Part shown: positions 16,653 to 24,630 of the stretch, piece by piece
How the letters are laid out: every line of letters starts with the position of its first letter
How positions within the stretch are numbered: the first letter of the stretch is position 1
Assembly: GCF_025643335.1 (NCBI RefSeq)
Contig: NZ_CP092489.1
Coordinates: 319,501-383,500 of the forward strand
Origin: Endozoicomonas sp. Mp262
GTDB lineage: Bacteria > Pseudomonadota > Gammaproteobacteria > Pseudomonadales > Endozoicomonadaceae
Reading direction: 5' to 3'
Length of the DNA stretch: 64,000 nt
Position numbers and translations under genes: made by a program
The notes under the pieces: generated by a model
Databases searched by the model: none
The model's input: the letters and a program-made list of their open reading frames with translations, nothing else
Told to the model about the DNA's origin: nothing

Positions 16653-16765
16653 ACAGGGTTGGCAGTGCGGGGTAAATAAAACGGCCGTCCCCTTGTATTG
16701 ACCAGTTAGTGTACTAAGGTCTCATGGCTTGGTGAGTGTATCAAATAGCTATTGCTGAGGTGATT

Positions 16766-16957
16766 ATGAATGAACTTGAGTTAATGGGACTGAAGGATGT
16801 TAAAAAATATACAACGCTTTCATGTGCCACCATCTACCGTTTGATTGACTCCGGTGATTTTCCCAAGGGGCAGAAAATTACCAGGAATCGTCGGGTATGG
16901 CTCAAGCCGGATGTGGTAGAGGCTGTCGAAAAAATGCTAAAAAAATATCAGGAATAA
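16766..16957 (+). CDS. AlpA-family excisionase/regulator
   Basis: A 63-residue MerR-like winged-helix protein: LMGLKDVKKYTTLSCATIYR followed by LIDSGDFPKGQKI and RRVWLKPDVVEAV. This is the AlpA/Xis-like family that regulates integrase genes and excision in P4-type elements (CP4-57, P4 Vis). The ATG at 16766 is chosen over an upstream GTG at 16736 because GAGGTG precedes it and the family begins there. It converges with the integrase gene, 23 bp apart. Confidence 0.85.
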   Translation: MNELELMGLKDVKKYTTLSCATIYRLIDSGDFPKGQKITRNRRVWLKPDVVEAVEKMLKKYQE

Positions 16958-16980
16958 AGAGGCTGAGCACAGCCTTCTGC

Positions 16981-18381
16981 TTACCCTTCAAATATCTCCA
17001 GTGCATCCATCAGATAATTATTGAAATTAAACTGGCGATAAATCTTTTTCAGTTCTTCTCCCGGTACTTGTTCATCGAACTTCATGGCATGAATATCAGG
17101 TACTGAGCAGAGGTATTCTATAAAGTCTCCCCACATCTGGAAGGCGGCTCTCATCACGTGTATTTGTTTGGCCTGATTATAAACCCGGCTCATACCTTCG
17201 CGGCTATGCCCTGTCATTGCCGTCGTAATATATTCAGCGACACCGATATTAGTCAGATGGGTTTCCAGCGTTCGTCTCAGGTCATGGTTGATTTTATTCA
17301 TGATGCCATAATGGTTGCGGTAGGCTGTGATATAGTTGTCGTAGTTTCTGACGCTGGACGCACCCTGAGGATTTTTGATCCATTTACCATTGAGGTAAAC
17401 AGTAGTTTTACTGCCAAACACATGGGTCTTGTTGCTATGTTTTTCGATAGCCTCCTTGAATACTTGCTGGAGCTGGGATGACATGGGAATTTTAAAGTCT
17501 TCCAGAAATTGTGCTTTTTTGCGGTTGTCCTGATTTTTCAAACGGCTGGCAGGAATTGTCCAAATGCCGGTATTAAAGTTAAATTCTTTTTTTTCTGCTT
17601 TTATTACCTCGGAGCGACGGCAGCCGGAAAAAATCAAAGCCTTTTGAATAAGCAATACATCGCCAGCCACCTGATAACTATCCTTATTAAGAAGCAGTGT
17701 TTTTAGCTCATGCATTGAGTAGTATGTTTTTCGAACATTCTTGATCCGCTTAAGCCCAAGGTCCGCAAAGGGGTTAGTTTTTACCAGGAAGTTTTTCTTT
17801 CCCCATCGGTACATGGTTGCAGTGAACCTTACGGTATCATTGACGGTTTGCTCGCTTTTTACCTTTCGCATGGCAACTACCATAGTTTCAATGATCTCGT
17901 GGGGAATATCATCCGCTGCGTAATCTTTTAAAATAGGAAGTACATAGTTTTTAATCCGATTGTATGGTCGGGGGCTGACACCTTCCTTATCAACGTATTC
18001 AGTAAAATAGGTGCTGACCAGATTTGAAAATAAATAAATACCTTCCTGTGCCGCCGGATCGGGATTAACAGACTCACCTGTAATTTTATAAATGATTTTT
18101 GTAAAGACTTCTGGTGAGCGAATATCGAGATTGTTTTTTCGGGCCGTTCTGGCCTCCAGGTGTATTCGTTTAGCATCAGCAAGGCTGCGATGGGGGTAGT
18201 CACCGTATTCAATGCGAGACTGCTTTCCATCATTGAACTTATCTATATATCGCCAGCAGAAACACTTTCTGCCTGATGGAAATATTCTGCATATCAGGCC
18301 ATCGGTATCGGTAAGAACATATTCTTTCTCTTTTGGTTTGGCATTTCTGATTGTGGTATCAAATAATTTTATTTTTGGCAT
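16981..18381 (-). CDS. P4-type tyrosine integrase
   Basis: A 466-residue site-specific recombinase. N-terminal DUF4102-type arm-binding domain (about 1-90, with TDTDGLICRIFPSGRK and RIEYGDYPHRSLADA), core-binding domain, and C-terminal catalytic domain with Arg in FSGCRRSEV, H-x-x-R in HDLRRTLETHL, His in TGHS and the nucleophile Tyr in MSRVYNQ. All catalytic residues are present. The gene starts 258 bp from the 3' end of the 6S RNA gene and reads away from it, the usual arrangement when an island is inserted at the 3' end of a small RNA gene. Four direct repeats lie upstream (18444-18488). Confidence 0.93.
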   Translation of the reverse strand: MPKIKLFDTTIRNAKPKEKEYVLTDTDGLICRIFPSGRKCFCWRYIDKFNDGKQSRIEYGDYPHRSLADAKRIHLEARTARKNNLDIRSPEVFTKIIYKITGESVNPDPAAQEGIYLFSNLVSTYFTEYVDKEGVSPRPYNRIKNYVLPILKDYAADDIPHEIIETMVVAMRKVKSEQTVNDTVRFTATMYRWGKKNFLVKTNPFADLGLKRIKNVRKTYYSMHELKTLLLNKDSYQVAGDVLLIQKALIFSGCRRSEVIKAEKKEFNFNTGIWTIPASRLKNQDNRKKAQFLEDFKIPMSSQLQQVFKEAIEKHSNKTHVFGSKTTVYLNGKWIKNPQGASSVRNYDNYITAYRNHYGIMNKINHDLRRTLETHLTNIGVAEYITTAMTGHSREGMSRVYNQAKQIHVMRAAFQMWGDFIEYLCSVPDIHAMKFDEQVPGEELKKIYRQFNFNNYLMDALEIFEG

Positions 18382-18443
18382 TGTTTACAACCTGGAACGT
18401 ATTATTTTTTTAAAGTTCCAGTGAGGTTAAAGTGGCGTGAAGA

Positions 18444-18488
18444 TTTGGGCAAGGTTTTTTTGGGCAATTTGGGCAATGTTTTGGGCAG
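18444..18488. repeat. Four direct repeats TTTGGGCA(A/G) upstream of integrase
   Basis: Copies start at 18444, 18459, 18468 and 18480. They lie between the integrase start and the 6S RNA 3' end, where arm-type integrase sites or Xis/AlpA sites of an att region would be expected. The core crossover sequence and its second copy cannot be identified because the left end of the island is not in the window. Confidence 0.5.
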
Positions 18489-18638
18489 TTTTATCTGCGC
18501 AGCTATGAGAACGGTTAAACAAAATGGAACAAAAGTTTCACTTTTATAAAGCGCTATTAACTGGATTGGCTTTTGGTTAACTGTTTGATATTTAGGGTTA
18601 TTTGGGTGTAAAAGGAGAATATAAGAAGGGATGAAAAA

Positions 18639-18818
18639 GTCCCCCCACCCTGCCGCTGTCAAGGGTTGCCCGTGGCCGTAAGGTCACGGTGGGAGCTACT
18701 GAGCTGCATCGGGCTTTCCACTACAGGGTGGACATGCACTCCAGAAACTGCGAGGAACTCCCTGAGGTAGTATTATCGGCTCGGGTCGTATTTTGACTGG
18801 CATACAGGCCAGGGGAAC
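18639..18818 (-). ncRNA. ssrS: 6S RNA
   Basis: About 180 nt on the minus strand, directly downstream of zapA as in most gammaproteobacteria. The 5' end GTTCCCC can pair with the 3' end GGGGGGAC, and the internal conserved block GAGCCGATAATAC sits at the edge of the open bubble as in Escherichia and Pseudomonas 6S RNA. 6S RNA binds sigma-70 RNA polymerase and represses transcription in stationary phase. Ends are set from the closing stem and the promoter (-10 at 18828-18833). The gene for 5-formyltetrahydrofolate cyclo-ligase that usually follows is replaced here by the island. Confidence 0.85.
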
Positions 18819-18827
18819 TTACGATCA

Positions 18828-18833
18828 ATTATA
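18828..18833 (-). promoter_or_regulatory. -10 box of the 6S RNA promoter
   Basis: TATAAT on the minus strand, placing the start near 18818-18821, in agreement with the closing stem of the RNA. The -35 is not clear. Confidence 0.6.
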
Positions 18834-18891
18834 TCGGTTGTTTCGTTCAAGTCTGTAGTTATTTTCCCCTTCCTGAACTTATGCCCTGAAT

Positions 18892-19197
18892 TCAACAATC
18901 TACAGATTCCAATGCCCGGTTAAGCTTACCTAGCAGTTGCTCAATATGTTCATGGGTCTCGCTCTGGTCATCGTTGGTCTGTCGACGGGACTGCAACAGC
19001 TCATAGCTAATATTCAGGGCAGCCATCACGGCAATTCTTTCAAGACCGATCACTTTTCCACCTGCACGAATATCCCGCATTTTTTCGTTGAGATAACGAG
19101 CAGCTTCTATCAATGCCTCACGCTCGTCTGGTGGGCAGTTGACCCTGTATTCCTTATCCAGAATTTTTACAGCTGCAGCAGATGCACTCTCAATCAT
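18892..19197 (-). CDS. zapA: Cell division protein ZapA
   Basis: A 101-residue protein that bundles FtsZ protofilaments at the Z-ring. N-terminal beta region with VKILDKEYRVNCPPDERE, then the long C-terminal coiled coil (AARYLNEKMRDIR ... LEQLLGKLNRALE-like sequence). Length and sequence fit the family. Start ATG overlaps the stop of the ZapB-like gene upstream (ATGA), so the two are coupled. Downstream 6S RNA confirms the classical zapA-ssrS order. Confidence 0.92.
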   Translation of the reverse strand: MIESASAAAVKILDKEYRVNCPPDEREALIEAARYLNEKMRDIRAGGKVIGLERIAVMAALNISYELLQSRRQTNDDQSETHEHIEQLLGKLNRALESVDC

Positions 19198-19403
19198 GAT
19201 TCATGTTCCAATGCTTTGAGATGGGTAATCATGGCTTCAACCTTCGTTCGAGCAGCTTCATTCCTTTCAACCAATTGTTCCCGCTCTGTTCGCCACTGTT
19301 TCTCTCTATAGCGAAGCTGTTTGTTTTCTTCTTTTAGTTTTTGGCAGAGAGCAACCAGGTATTCAATCTTCTGGTCGAGTGCATTGAAGTCCGGATTATT
19401 CAT
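19194..19403 (-). CDS. ZapB-like coiled-coil protein (TIGR02449 type)
   Basis: A 69-residue coiled-coil protein (LDQKIEYLVALCQKLKEENKQL, then charged heptads) of the small family that precedes zapA in many gammaproteobacteria. Probably involved in Z-ring assembly with ZapA. It overlaps zapA by 4 bp. No other domain. The stretch 19404-19643 between this gene and the divergent ygfB holds the promoters; no further gene is seen. Confidence 0.85.
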   Translation of the reverse strand: MNNPDFNALDQKIEYLVALCQKLKEENKQLRYREKQWRTEREQLVERNEAARTKVEAMITHLKALEHES

Positions 19404-19643
19404 GGGTTCCTGAAAACTGAGTTAATGGCTCTACTATAGCCTGTCAAAAAAACCATAACAATCATTAGCCTGGACAGGCAGAAGGCAATTCCGAAAGAGC
19501 GGCTTACTATCCCTTCTTTTCCGCAATCATTGCCCCTCATGCTTTAGCCTGACAAACTCCCGGCAGCCTGGCACTTTTTTAATTATTCAGCCTCCTGTCT
19601 CTGTTAGACTGTGCAGTCTCCATTGAATTAAGGCAAGAAGTTA

Positions 19644-20222
19644 ATGACCACCCCTGATTTTACCCGGCATCCGGTGACTTTTGATGAAATGGCTGACAGT
19701 CTGGTGGAACTGGGGTGTACCAATCATCCCTCTGAAATCCACGGGTTGCTATGTGGACTACTGGCCGCCGGCCAACGCCTGACACGGGATCAGTGGTTAC
19801 AACAGGTTTCCGCTCTGGCCGGGGATAAGGCCCTGGAGGGTACTTGCTCTAAATTGGTTCACGCGCTGTATGCCATCACCCTGGAAGCACTGGAAACCTC
19901 TGACTTTGCCATCACCCTGTTGTTGCCTGATGAGGATGAAGCCCTGGAGCAACGGGCTGAAGCATTAGGTATTTGGTGCCAGTCTTTTCTATCCGGGTTT
20001 GGTGAGGGTATGCAGCAGAAAAAACCGGGAGAAGAAGTAGAAAGCACCCTGAATGATTTTTCTGCCATAGCACAAATCCAGAGTACCATTGATGACAGTG
20101 ATGATGCCGAACGGGACTGGCTGGAAGTCAGTGAATATGTCCGCATGGCGCTGCTAATGATCTTTGTAGAAATGAATGCCCAGAACGTAAATAAAACCAA
20201 GGAACCCGCCACCTTACATTAA
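19644..20222 (+). CDS. ygfB: UPF0149 family protein YgfB
   Basis: A 192-residue YgfB/YecA (UPF0149) protein with the typical helical segments FDEMADSLVELGCTNHPSE-HGLLCGLL near the N-terminus and WCQSFLSGFGEGM in the middle. Function in most species is uncertain; in Pseudomonas aeruginosa a YgfB protein modulates ampDh3 expression. Divergent from zapA and 12 bp before ubiH, with which it forms an operon. In related genomes pepP normally lies between ygfB and ubiH; it is absent here. Confidence 0.9.
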   Translation: MTTPDFTRHPVTFDEMADSLVELGCTNHPSEIHGLLCGLLAAGQRLTRDQWLQQVSALAGDKALEGTCSKLVHALYAITLEALETSDFAITLLLPDEDEALEQRAEALGIWCQSFLSGFGEGMQQKKPGEEVESTLNDFSAIAQIQSTIDDSDDAERDWLEVSEYVRMALLMIFVEMNAQNVNKTKEPATLH

Positions 20223-20234
20223 GGAGAGGATGTT

Positions 20235-21476
20235 GTGACCGGTCCATATGATGTATTGATCATTGGAGGAGGCCTGGTTGGAGCCAGCCTGGCCTGTGCC
20301 CTGGAGTCCCTTATTCACCAGAATGGCCTCAAGGTTGTCATGATTGAAACGCACAGCCTTGATGAGCCCCGGGCTCGACCTCCCAGCTTTGATGCCCGTT
20401 CCTCGGCCCTTTCCTATGGAACCCGGTTGATTTATGACCGGCTTGGGCTTTGGCAAGGATTAAAAAATAAGGCCACGGCCATCCAGCATGTGCACATATC
20501 GGATCGGGGTCATTTCGGTGTCACCCGGTTGGATCACCATTCCGAGGGTGTCCCTGCGCTGGGCTATGTTATCGACAACTTTCTGTTAGGCGATGCCCTG
20601 CTGGAGCGGCTGAATAGCTATCGGGAACAAGGCACCATTGATACTTTTAGTCCCGCTGAGGTGATCACTGTTAAATCGGGGCAAAACTGCCAGAAGGCGT
20701 TGGTTCGCTCCCCAGAGGGACAGGAGCAATGGATAAATACATCGCTGGTTGCCCTGGCTGATGGTGGCCGCTCAGGCCTTATGGAACAACTCAACTTAGA
20801 AAAAACAATCCATGATTATGGGCAATATGCCCTGATCGCCAACGTAGCTGTGGACAGGCCTCACAAAGGGATTGCCTATGAGCGGTTTGCGGGTAAGGGA
20901 CCCATGGCTCTGCTGCCCAAAATGATTACAGAAGAGGCGGAACAAAATAATAACCATCACCATTTTGGTCTGGTCTGGACGCTCTCTGATAATGAAGTGG
21001 ATGAAATGACCGGATTGGATGACAGGGCATTTCTGGCTCAACTCCAGGACCGCTTTGGCTTTCGGGCCGGACGGTTTCTCCGTGTTGGGCAACGGGACTG
21101 TTACCCTCTCCAGATGAGTCTGGCCCGGGAGCAGGTGAGACCGGGACTGGTGGTTCTGGGTAATGCTGCCCATGCCATTCATCCCGTGGCAGGGCAGGGA
21201 TACAACCTGGCAATCCGTGATGTAATGGCCTTAACGGAGAATATCAAGGGCTCCCTTATTCAGGGACAACCTGTGGGCGAGTTAAGCCGCCTGATGCAGT
21301 ATCTGCAAACCCAGGAAGGGGATCAAAAGAGAACCGTCGCCTTTTGCGATGGATTGGTAAAACTCTTTTCCCGTAGCGAATCTTCCGTGGTTCTGGCTCG
21401 CAATCTTGGCCTGTTAGGTCTAGAACTGGGCGGCTCCCTGAAGAGTCAATTTGCCAGGGCAGCAATGGGTATCTGA
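20235..21476 (+). CDS. ubiH: 2-octaprenyl-6-methoxyphenol hydroxylase
   Basis: FAD-dependent monooxygenase of ubiquinone biosynthesis (413 aa). The FAD-binding motif is at the N-terminus (VLIIGGGLVGASLACALE), the DG motif in ALADGGRSGLME, and the second FAD motif in LGNAAHAIHPVAGQGYNLAI. The GTG start follows AAGGAGAGG at a good distance. UbiH versus UbiI assigned by gene order (first of the pair) and by the sequence around NAAHAIHPVAGQGYN; paralogue-level assignment is slightly uncertain. Followed by ubiI after 23 bp. Confidence 0.9.
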   Translation: MTGPYDVLIIGGGLVGASLACALESLIHQNGLKVVMIETHSLDEPRARPPSFDARSSALSYGTRLIYDRLGLWQGLKNKATAIQHVHISDRGHFGVTRLDHHSEGVPALGYVIDNFLLGDALLERLNSYREQGTIDTFSPAEVITVKSGQNCQKALVRSPEGQEQWINTSLVALADGGRSGLMEQLNLEKTIHDYGQYALIANVAVDRPHKGIAYERFAGKGPMALLPKMITEEAEQNNNHHHFGLVWTLSDNEVDEMTGLDDRAFLAQLQDRFGFRAGRFLRVGQRDCYPLQMSLAREQVRPGLVVLGNAAHAIHPVAGQGYNLAIRDVMALTENIKGSLIQGQPVGELSRLMQYLQTQEGDQKRTVAFCDGLVKLFSRSESSVVLARNLGLLGLELGGSLKSQFARAAMGI

Positions 21477-21499
21477 GGGCTGTTGAGGATAGTATTCAA

Positions 21500-22735
21500 G
21501 TGACCAAAAGTACTGATAACACATTTGACCTGATTATTGTGGGTGGTGGCATGGTTGGAGCATCCCTTGCTTTAGCCCTGGCTGATAGCTCCATGAATAT
21601 AGCCCTGATTGACCAGGGGAGTCTTGAACCAGAACCAGTACAACTACCGTCGCCTTTTTCACCCCGGGTCAGCGCACTGACTGAGGCCTCTGTCAACCTC
21701 TTTAAAAACCTTGGCGTGTGGCAGGCCATGACCTTACAGCGGGTATGCCCCTACCAGGCCATAACAGTCTGGGATGGGGAAGGCACCGGCGAGATTCATT
21801 TTGATGCCAGTTCCGTAGCCAGGGACTCTATTGGCTATATTGTTGAAAACTGTGTGATTCGAAATGCCCTTCTGGCAGGTCTATCCAAAACGCCCATAAC
21901 CCTGTACGAAAAAGAAGCCGGTATTCGCTTTCAGCTGGATCATGACAAGGGAACCCTTATCCTTGCTAATGGACAACAGTTGCAAGGTAAGCTTCTGGTG
22001 GCTGCCGACGGTGCAGAATCCAGTTTGAGAAATGCGGCCAATATTCCCCTTTCACGAAAAGACTATATGCACCATGCCATAGTCACCACCGTTGAAACAG
22101 AACAATATCATCAGGACACCGCCTGGCAGGTGTTCCTTGATACCGGACCGCTGGCCTTTTTGCCGCTGCCTTCCATTAATAACAAACACTACTGCTCTAT
22201 CGTATGGTCATTAGTACCAGAGAGCGCTGAAACCATTATGGGACTGGATGATAATGCGTTTTGCCAGGCATTGGAGACAGCCTTCGAGGCCCGGCTTGGA
22301 ACCGTTATTCATGCCGACCCCCGGTTTCGTTATCCTCTATGCCAGCGTCATGCCCAACAATACTACCAGAACCCTGTTGTCCTGGCAGGTGATGCGGCTC
22401 ACACCATTCATCCCCTGGCAGGTCAGGGAGTAAACCTTGGCCTAATGGATGTAGCTGTACTGACCGAAGAGCTGCTAAGAGCAAAACGACGACAGGATGA
22501 TATCGCTGGCTCCCATATCCTGGGTCGCTACCAGAGACGAAGAAAAGGTCATAATATGACCATGATGGGTGCTATGAGCGGATTTCAAAACCTGTTTGCT
22601 ACCGATGACATTGCTGTTCGCTGGTTAAGAAATACGGGGTTAAAGGCCTTTAACAAACTACCCCTCATTAAGGATTTATTAATACGACAGGCGATTGGTA
22701 CTTATGGCGAGTTGCCTGAGCTGGTTAAAAATTGA
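21500..22735 (+). CDS. ubiI: 2-octaprenylphenol hydroxylase (UbiI/VisC family)
   Basis: Second FAD monooxygenase of the ubiquinone pathway (411 aa). N-terminal FAD motif LIIVGGGMVGASLALALAD, substrate-side segment SPRVSALTEAS, DG motif AADGAESSLR, and GDAAHTIHPLAGQGVNLGLMD near residue 300. GTG start with GAGGATAG upstream. Hydroxylates the ring at C5. Closes the ygfB-ubiH-ubiI operon; a hairpin follows at 22742. Confidence 0.9.
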   Translation: MTKSTDNTFDLIIVGGGMVGASLALALADSSMNIALIDQGSLEPEPVQLPSPFSPRVSALTEASVNLFKNLGVWQAMTLQRVCPYQAITVWDGEGTGEIHFDASSVARDSIGYIVENCVIRNALLAGLSKTPITLYEKEAGIRFQLDHDKGTLILANGQQLQGKLLVAADGAESSLRNAANIPLSRKDYMHHAIVTTVETEQYHQDTAWQVFLDTGPLAFLPLPSINNKHYCSIVWSLVPESAETIMGLDDNAFCQALETAFEARLGTVIHADPRFRYPLCQRHAQQYYQNPVVLAGDAAHTIHPLAGQGVNLGLMDVAVLTEELLRAKRRQDDIAGSHILGRYQRRRKGHNMTMMGAMSGFQNLFATDDIAVRWLRNTGLKAFNKLPLIKDLLIRQAIGTYGELPELVKN

Positions 22736-22741
22736 TGATTA

Positions 22742-22772
22742 GTGTGGAATAGAGTTCCATACTATTCCACAC
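22742..22772. terminator. Bidirectional hairpin between ubiI and convergent gene
   Basis: Perfect 11-bp arms GTGTGGAATAG / CTATTCCACAC with a 9-nt loop, between two convergent genes. No clear U-tract, so factor-independent termination is only probable. Confidence 0.5.
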
Positions 22773-23466
22773 CAACTCCCAATGGGGAACCTATATTATA
22801 CATAGACGACAACTTTGACCCACTGTCACTTTTTTTGTGTATTGTTAAAGAGTTTGAGCAAGCACTACAGCGATTGAGTATTTCACTGCACATAATCTTA
22901 AACTCTTCCTCATCTCCACTTCCATCGTCATCGTCACTACGTTGCCCAAAAAGTTCCGGCATCGCATTTGTAACAGCTTTTTCGTCCAAAAAAACCTCAT
23001 AGTTAGATTCTAATGCATTAATTACTATTTCAATAATCCCCATATCCATATAAGCACCAATTACGATTAGCTTTACAACTTTTTTTTCTTGTAGCTTGTT
23101 TTTAAATTTATCATCCTCAAAGGCACTTGCAGCAAATATTTCGAATCTAAAAATATTTCTATTGGCACAACCGAATTTTGGTTTGCACCAACTTGGCAAT
23201 AAATTTTCTGGCTTAAATTCACCTATTTGTGCAACATGCACTGCGAATATAGGAATATTATATTTCATGGCTTTTTTTATTATGTGAGCTTGTCTCTTTT
23301 GTGATTTTTTTGTGCCAGGTATTAGCTGCTCAGCAAAAAGATTAACTACTATTAAAGCTGCATCCTTACTATTATTCCTCATATAGTCAGAAAGCACGCC
23401 AGCATGGATATGTGTTACCAGGATGGCAGCTGTGGTCCAGACGTATTTTTTTATGCAGCTAAACAT
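22762..23466 (-). CDS. Secreted isochorismatase-fold protein, probably inactive
   Basis: A 234-residue protein with a signal peptide (KKYVWTTAAILVTHIHAG). The mature part resembles an isochorismatase-like hydrolase: DAALIVVNLFAEQLIPG as first strand, AMKYNIPIFAVHV as second, and VVKLIVIGAYMDMGIIEIVI as the catalytic-loop region. In active family members the first strand carries a catalytic Asp and the loop a nucleophilic Cys; here they read Asn and Met/Gly, so catalysis is unlikely. A low-complexity acidic stretch (DDDDGSGDEEE) and several Cys follow. AT-rich and orphan. The fold call is by motif reading and is moderately sure. Confidence 0.6.
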   Translation of the reverse strand: MFSCIKKYVWTTAAILVTHIHAGVLSDYMRNNSKDAALIVVNLFAEQLIPGTKKSQKRQAHIIKKAMKYNIPIFAVHVAQIGEFKPENLLPSWCKPKFGCANRNIFRFEIFAASAFEDDKFKNKLQEKKVVKLIVIGAYMDMGIIEIVINALESNYEVFLDEKAVTNAMPELFGQRSDDDDGSGDEEEFKIMCSEILNRCSACSNSLTIHKKSDSGSKLSSMYNIGSPLGVGVE

Positions 23467-23599
23467 TTCAGTACAACTTCTTATCAGTTTCTTAAATATA
23501 TACCACTCTCACACTGAGCCTTTTGCGATAGTTTCGGGACACTGAGAGCAGTTTTTTTAGTTGGGCGCGGTTTAACTATAGATGTATGATTTCTTAGCA

Positions 23600-24502
23600 C
23601 TAGTTTTTCATTAGCCGAATAAGACTCTCCATACTGGCCACCAGCACATCATTTATCTTTTCATCATAATTAATTTCCAGCCATCGCTGGTTATTAAGCG
23701 GGTGCTTGACCCAGCAGCGCTGCTCCTGCCATGAGCATTCTGATTCCAGCTTTTCAGGAACGCTTCCAATAGCCACGTTATGGCTGGCTATTTCCAGGCC
23801 TTCCATACCTTCTTCCGATCGGGTAACCACCAGCATATCACCATAACCTGCCTGGATTGAGTAAATCAGCGTAGGTTGTTCAACCCCATGGCGCTCATAA
23901 ATCGCATTATCCTGCAAAAGGCCATTGATTTTATTTTGTAATGCTTCGTAGGATTCACTGGCTTTTACATGAGGCTTAATCTGACCAAACCGCTTCACCC
24001 GATCTATCAACCCCTCTCCCTGAGATTCAGAATGAACAGAATCCTCCGGCTTAATACTTGCCGGGGAGGTTACAGCTTCACCCTTGGAAATCGGTTGTTG
24101 CTGACTGTAATGTATGGCCGGACTATCCTCAGCATGGCTATTCCCAACTGCCGACCCGGTCATTATTTTTTTCTCGGCGGCTGTAATCATGGTGAGGGTA
24201 TCCTGATAGAACCCGCCCATTCGACCCGTATGGTTCAGGTATTCAGTAAAGCTGGCCTGGGCTGCCTGATATTCTCCCTTGGCAAACAGTGATTTTCCCT
24301 TAAGGTAATGAAATTCAGGGGGCAGGGCTACTCCCAATTGCTTAGCCTTATTCAGCCAAGCAAGCGCTTCAGTGAAAGCCTCCTCTTTAATCAACCGACG
24401 TGACTCCACCAGATAGCGGTCAAGCTCAATCACCCGGGGCAGGTTAACTGATGACGAGCCGAAGACAGGTATCAGCATTAGCAGCAGAAGATAGGCTTTC
24501 AT
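23600..24502 (-). CDS. Secreted TPR-type protein
   Basis: A ~300-residue exported protein. Signal peptide MKAYLLLLMLIPVFGSSS, then two TPR-like repeats (ESRRLIKEEAFTEALAWLNK and GKSLFAKGEYQAAQASFTEY) in residues 30-100, a Ser/Pro/Gln linker, and a C-terminal domain with two Cys residues near ECSWQEQRCWV. Family not recognised. ATG at 24502 is chosen over one at 24517 because the shorter form starts directly with a normal signal peptide. It lies downstream of the type II/IV ATPase gene and may belong to a pilus or secretion function, which is inference from position. Confidence 0.65.
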   Translation of the reverse strand: MKAYLLLLMLIPVFGSSSVNLPRVIELDRYLVESRRLIKEEAFTEALAWLNKAKQLGVALPPEFHYLKGKSLFAKGEYQAAQASFTEYLNHTGRMGGFYQDTLTMITAAEKKIMTGSAVGNSHAEDSPAIHYSQQQPISKGEAVTSPASIKPEDSVHSESQGEGLIDRVKRFGQIKPHVKASESYEALQNKINGLLQDNAIYERHGVEQPTLIYSIQAGYGDMLVVTRSEEGMEGLEIASHNVAIGSVPEKLESECSWQEQRCWVKHPLNNQRWLEINYDEKINDVLVASMESLIRLMKN

Positions 24503-24630
24503 AGCGACCTGTTGCAAGAGAATTCTATTAAGCCTATATCGGGCGTTTAGCGATAAATTTCAGCATGCTGTTACAGCCCGGGCAGGTGAATCCGGATATT
24601 TCAGGGGTAGGATGAATGGTGTGTTTCTAT

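Noticed and set aside
18600-18640. attL core of the island
   Set aside because: Expected here, but no second copy can be found within the window, so no coordinates are claimed.
18402-18662. 86-aa ORF between integrase and 6S RNA
   Set aside because: Runs through the TTTGGGCA repeats and into the 6S RNA gene; no RBS.
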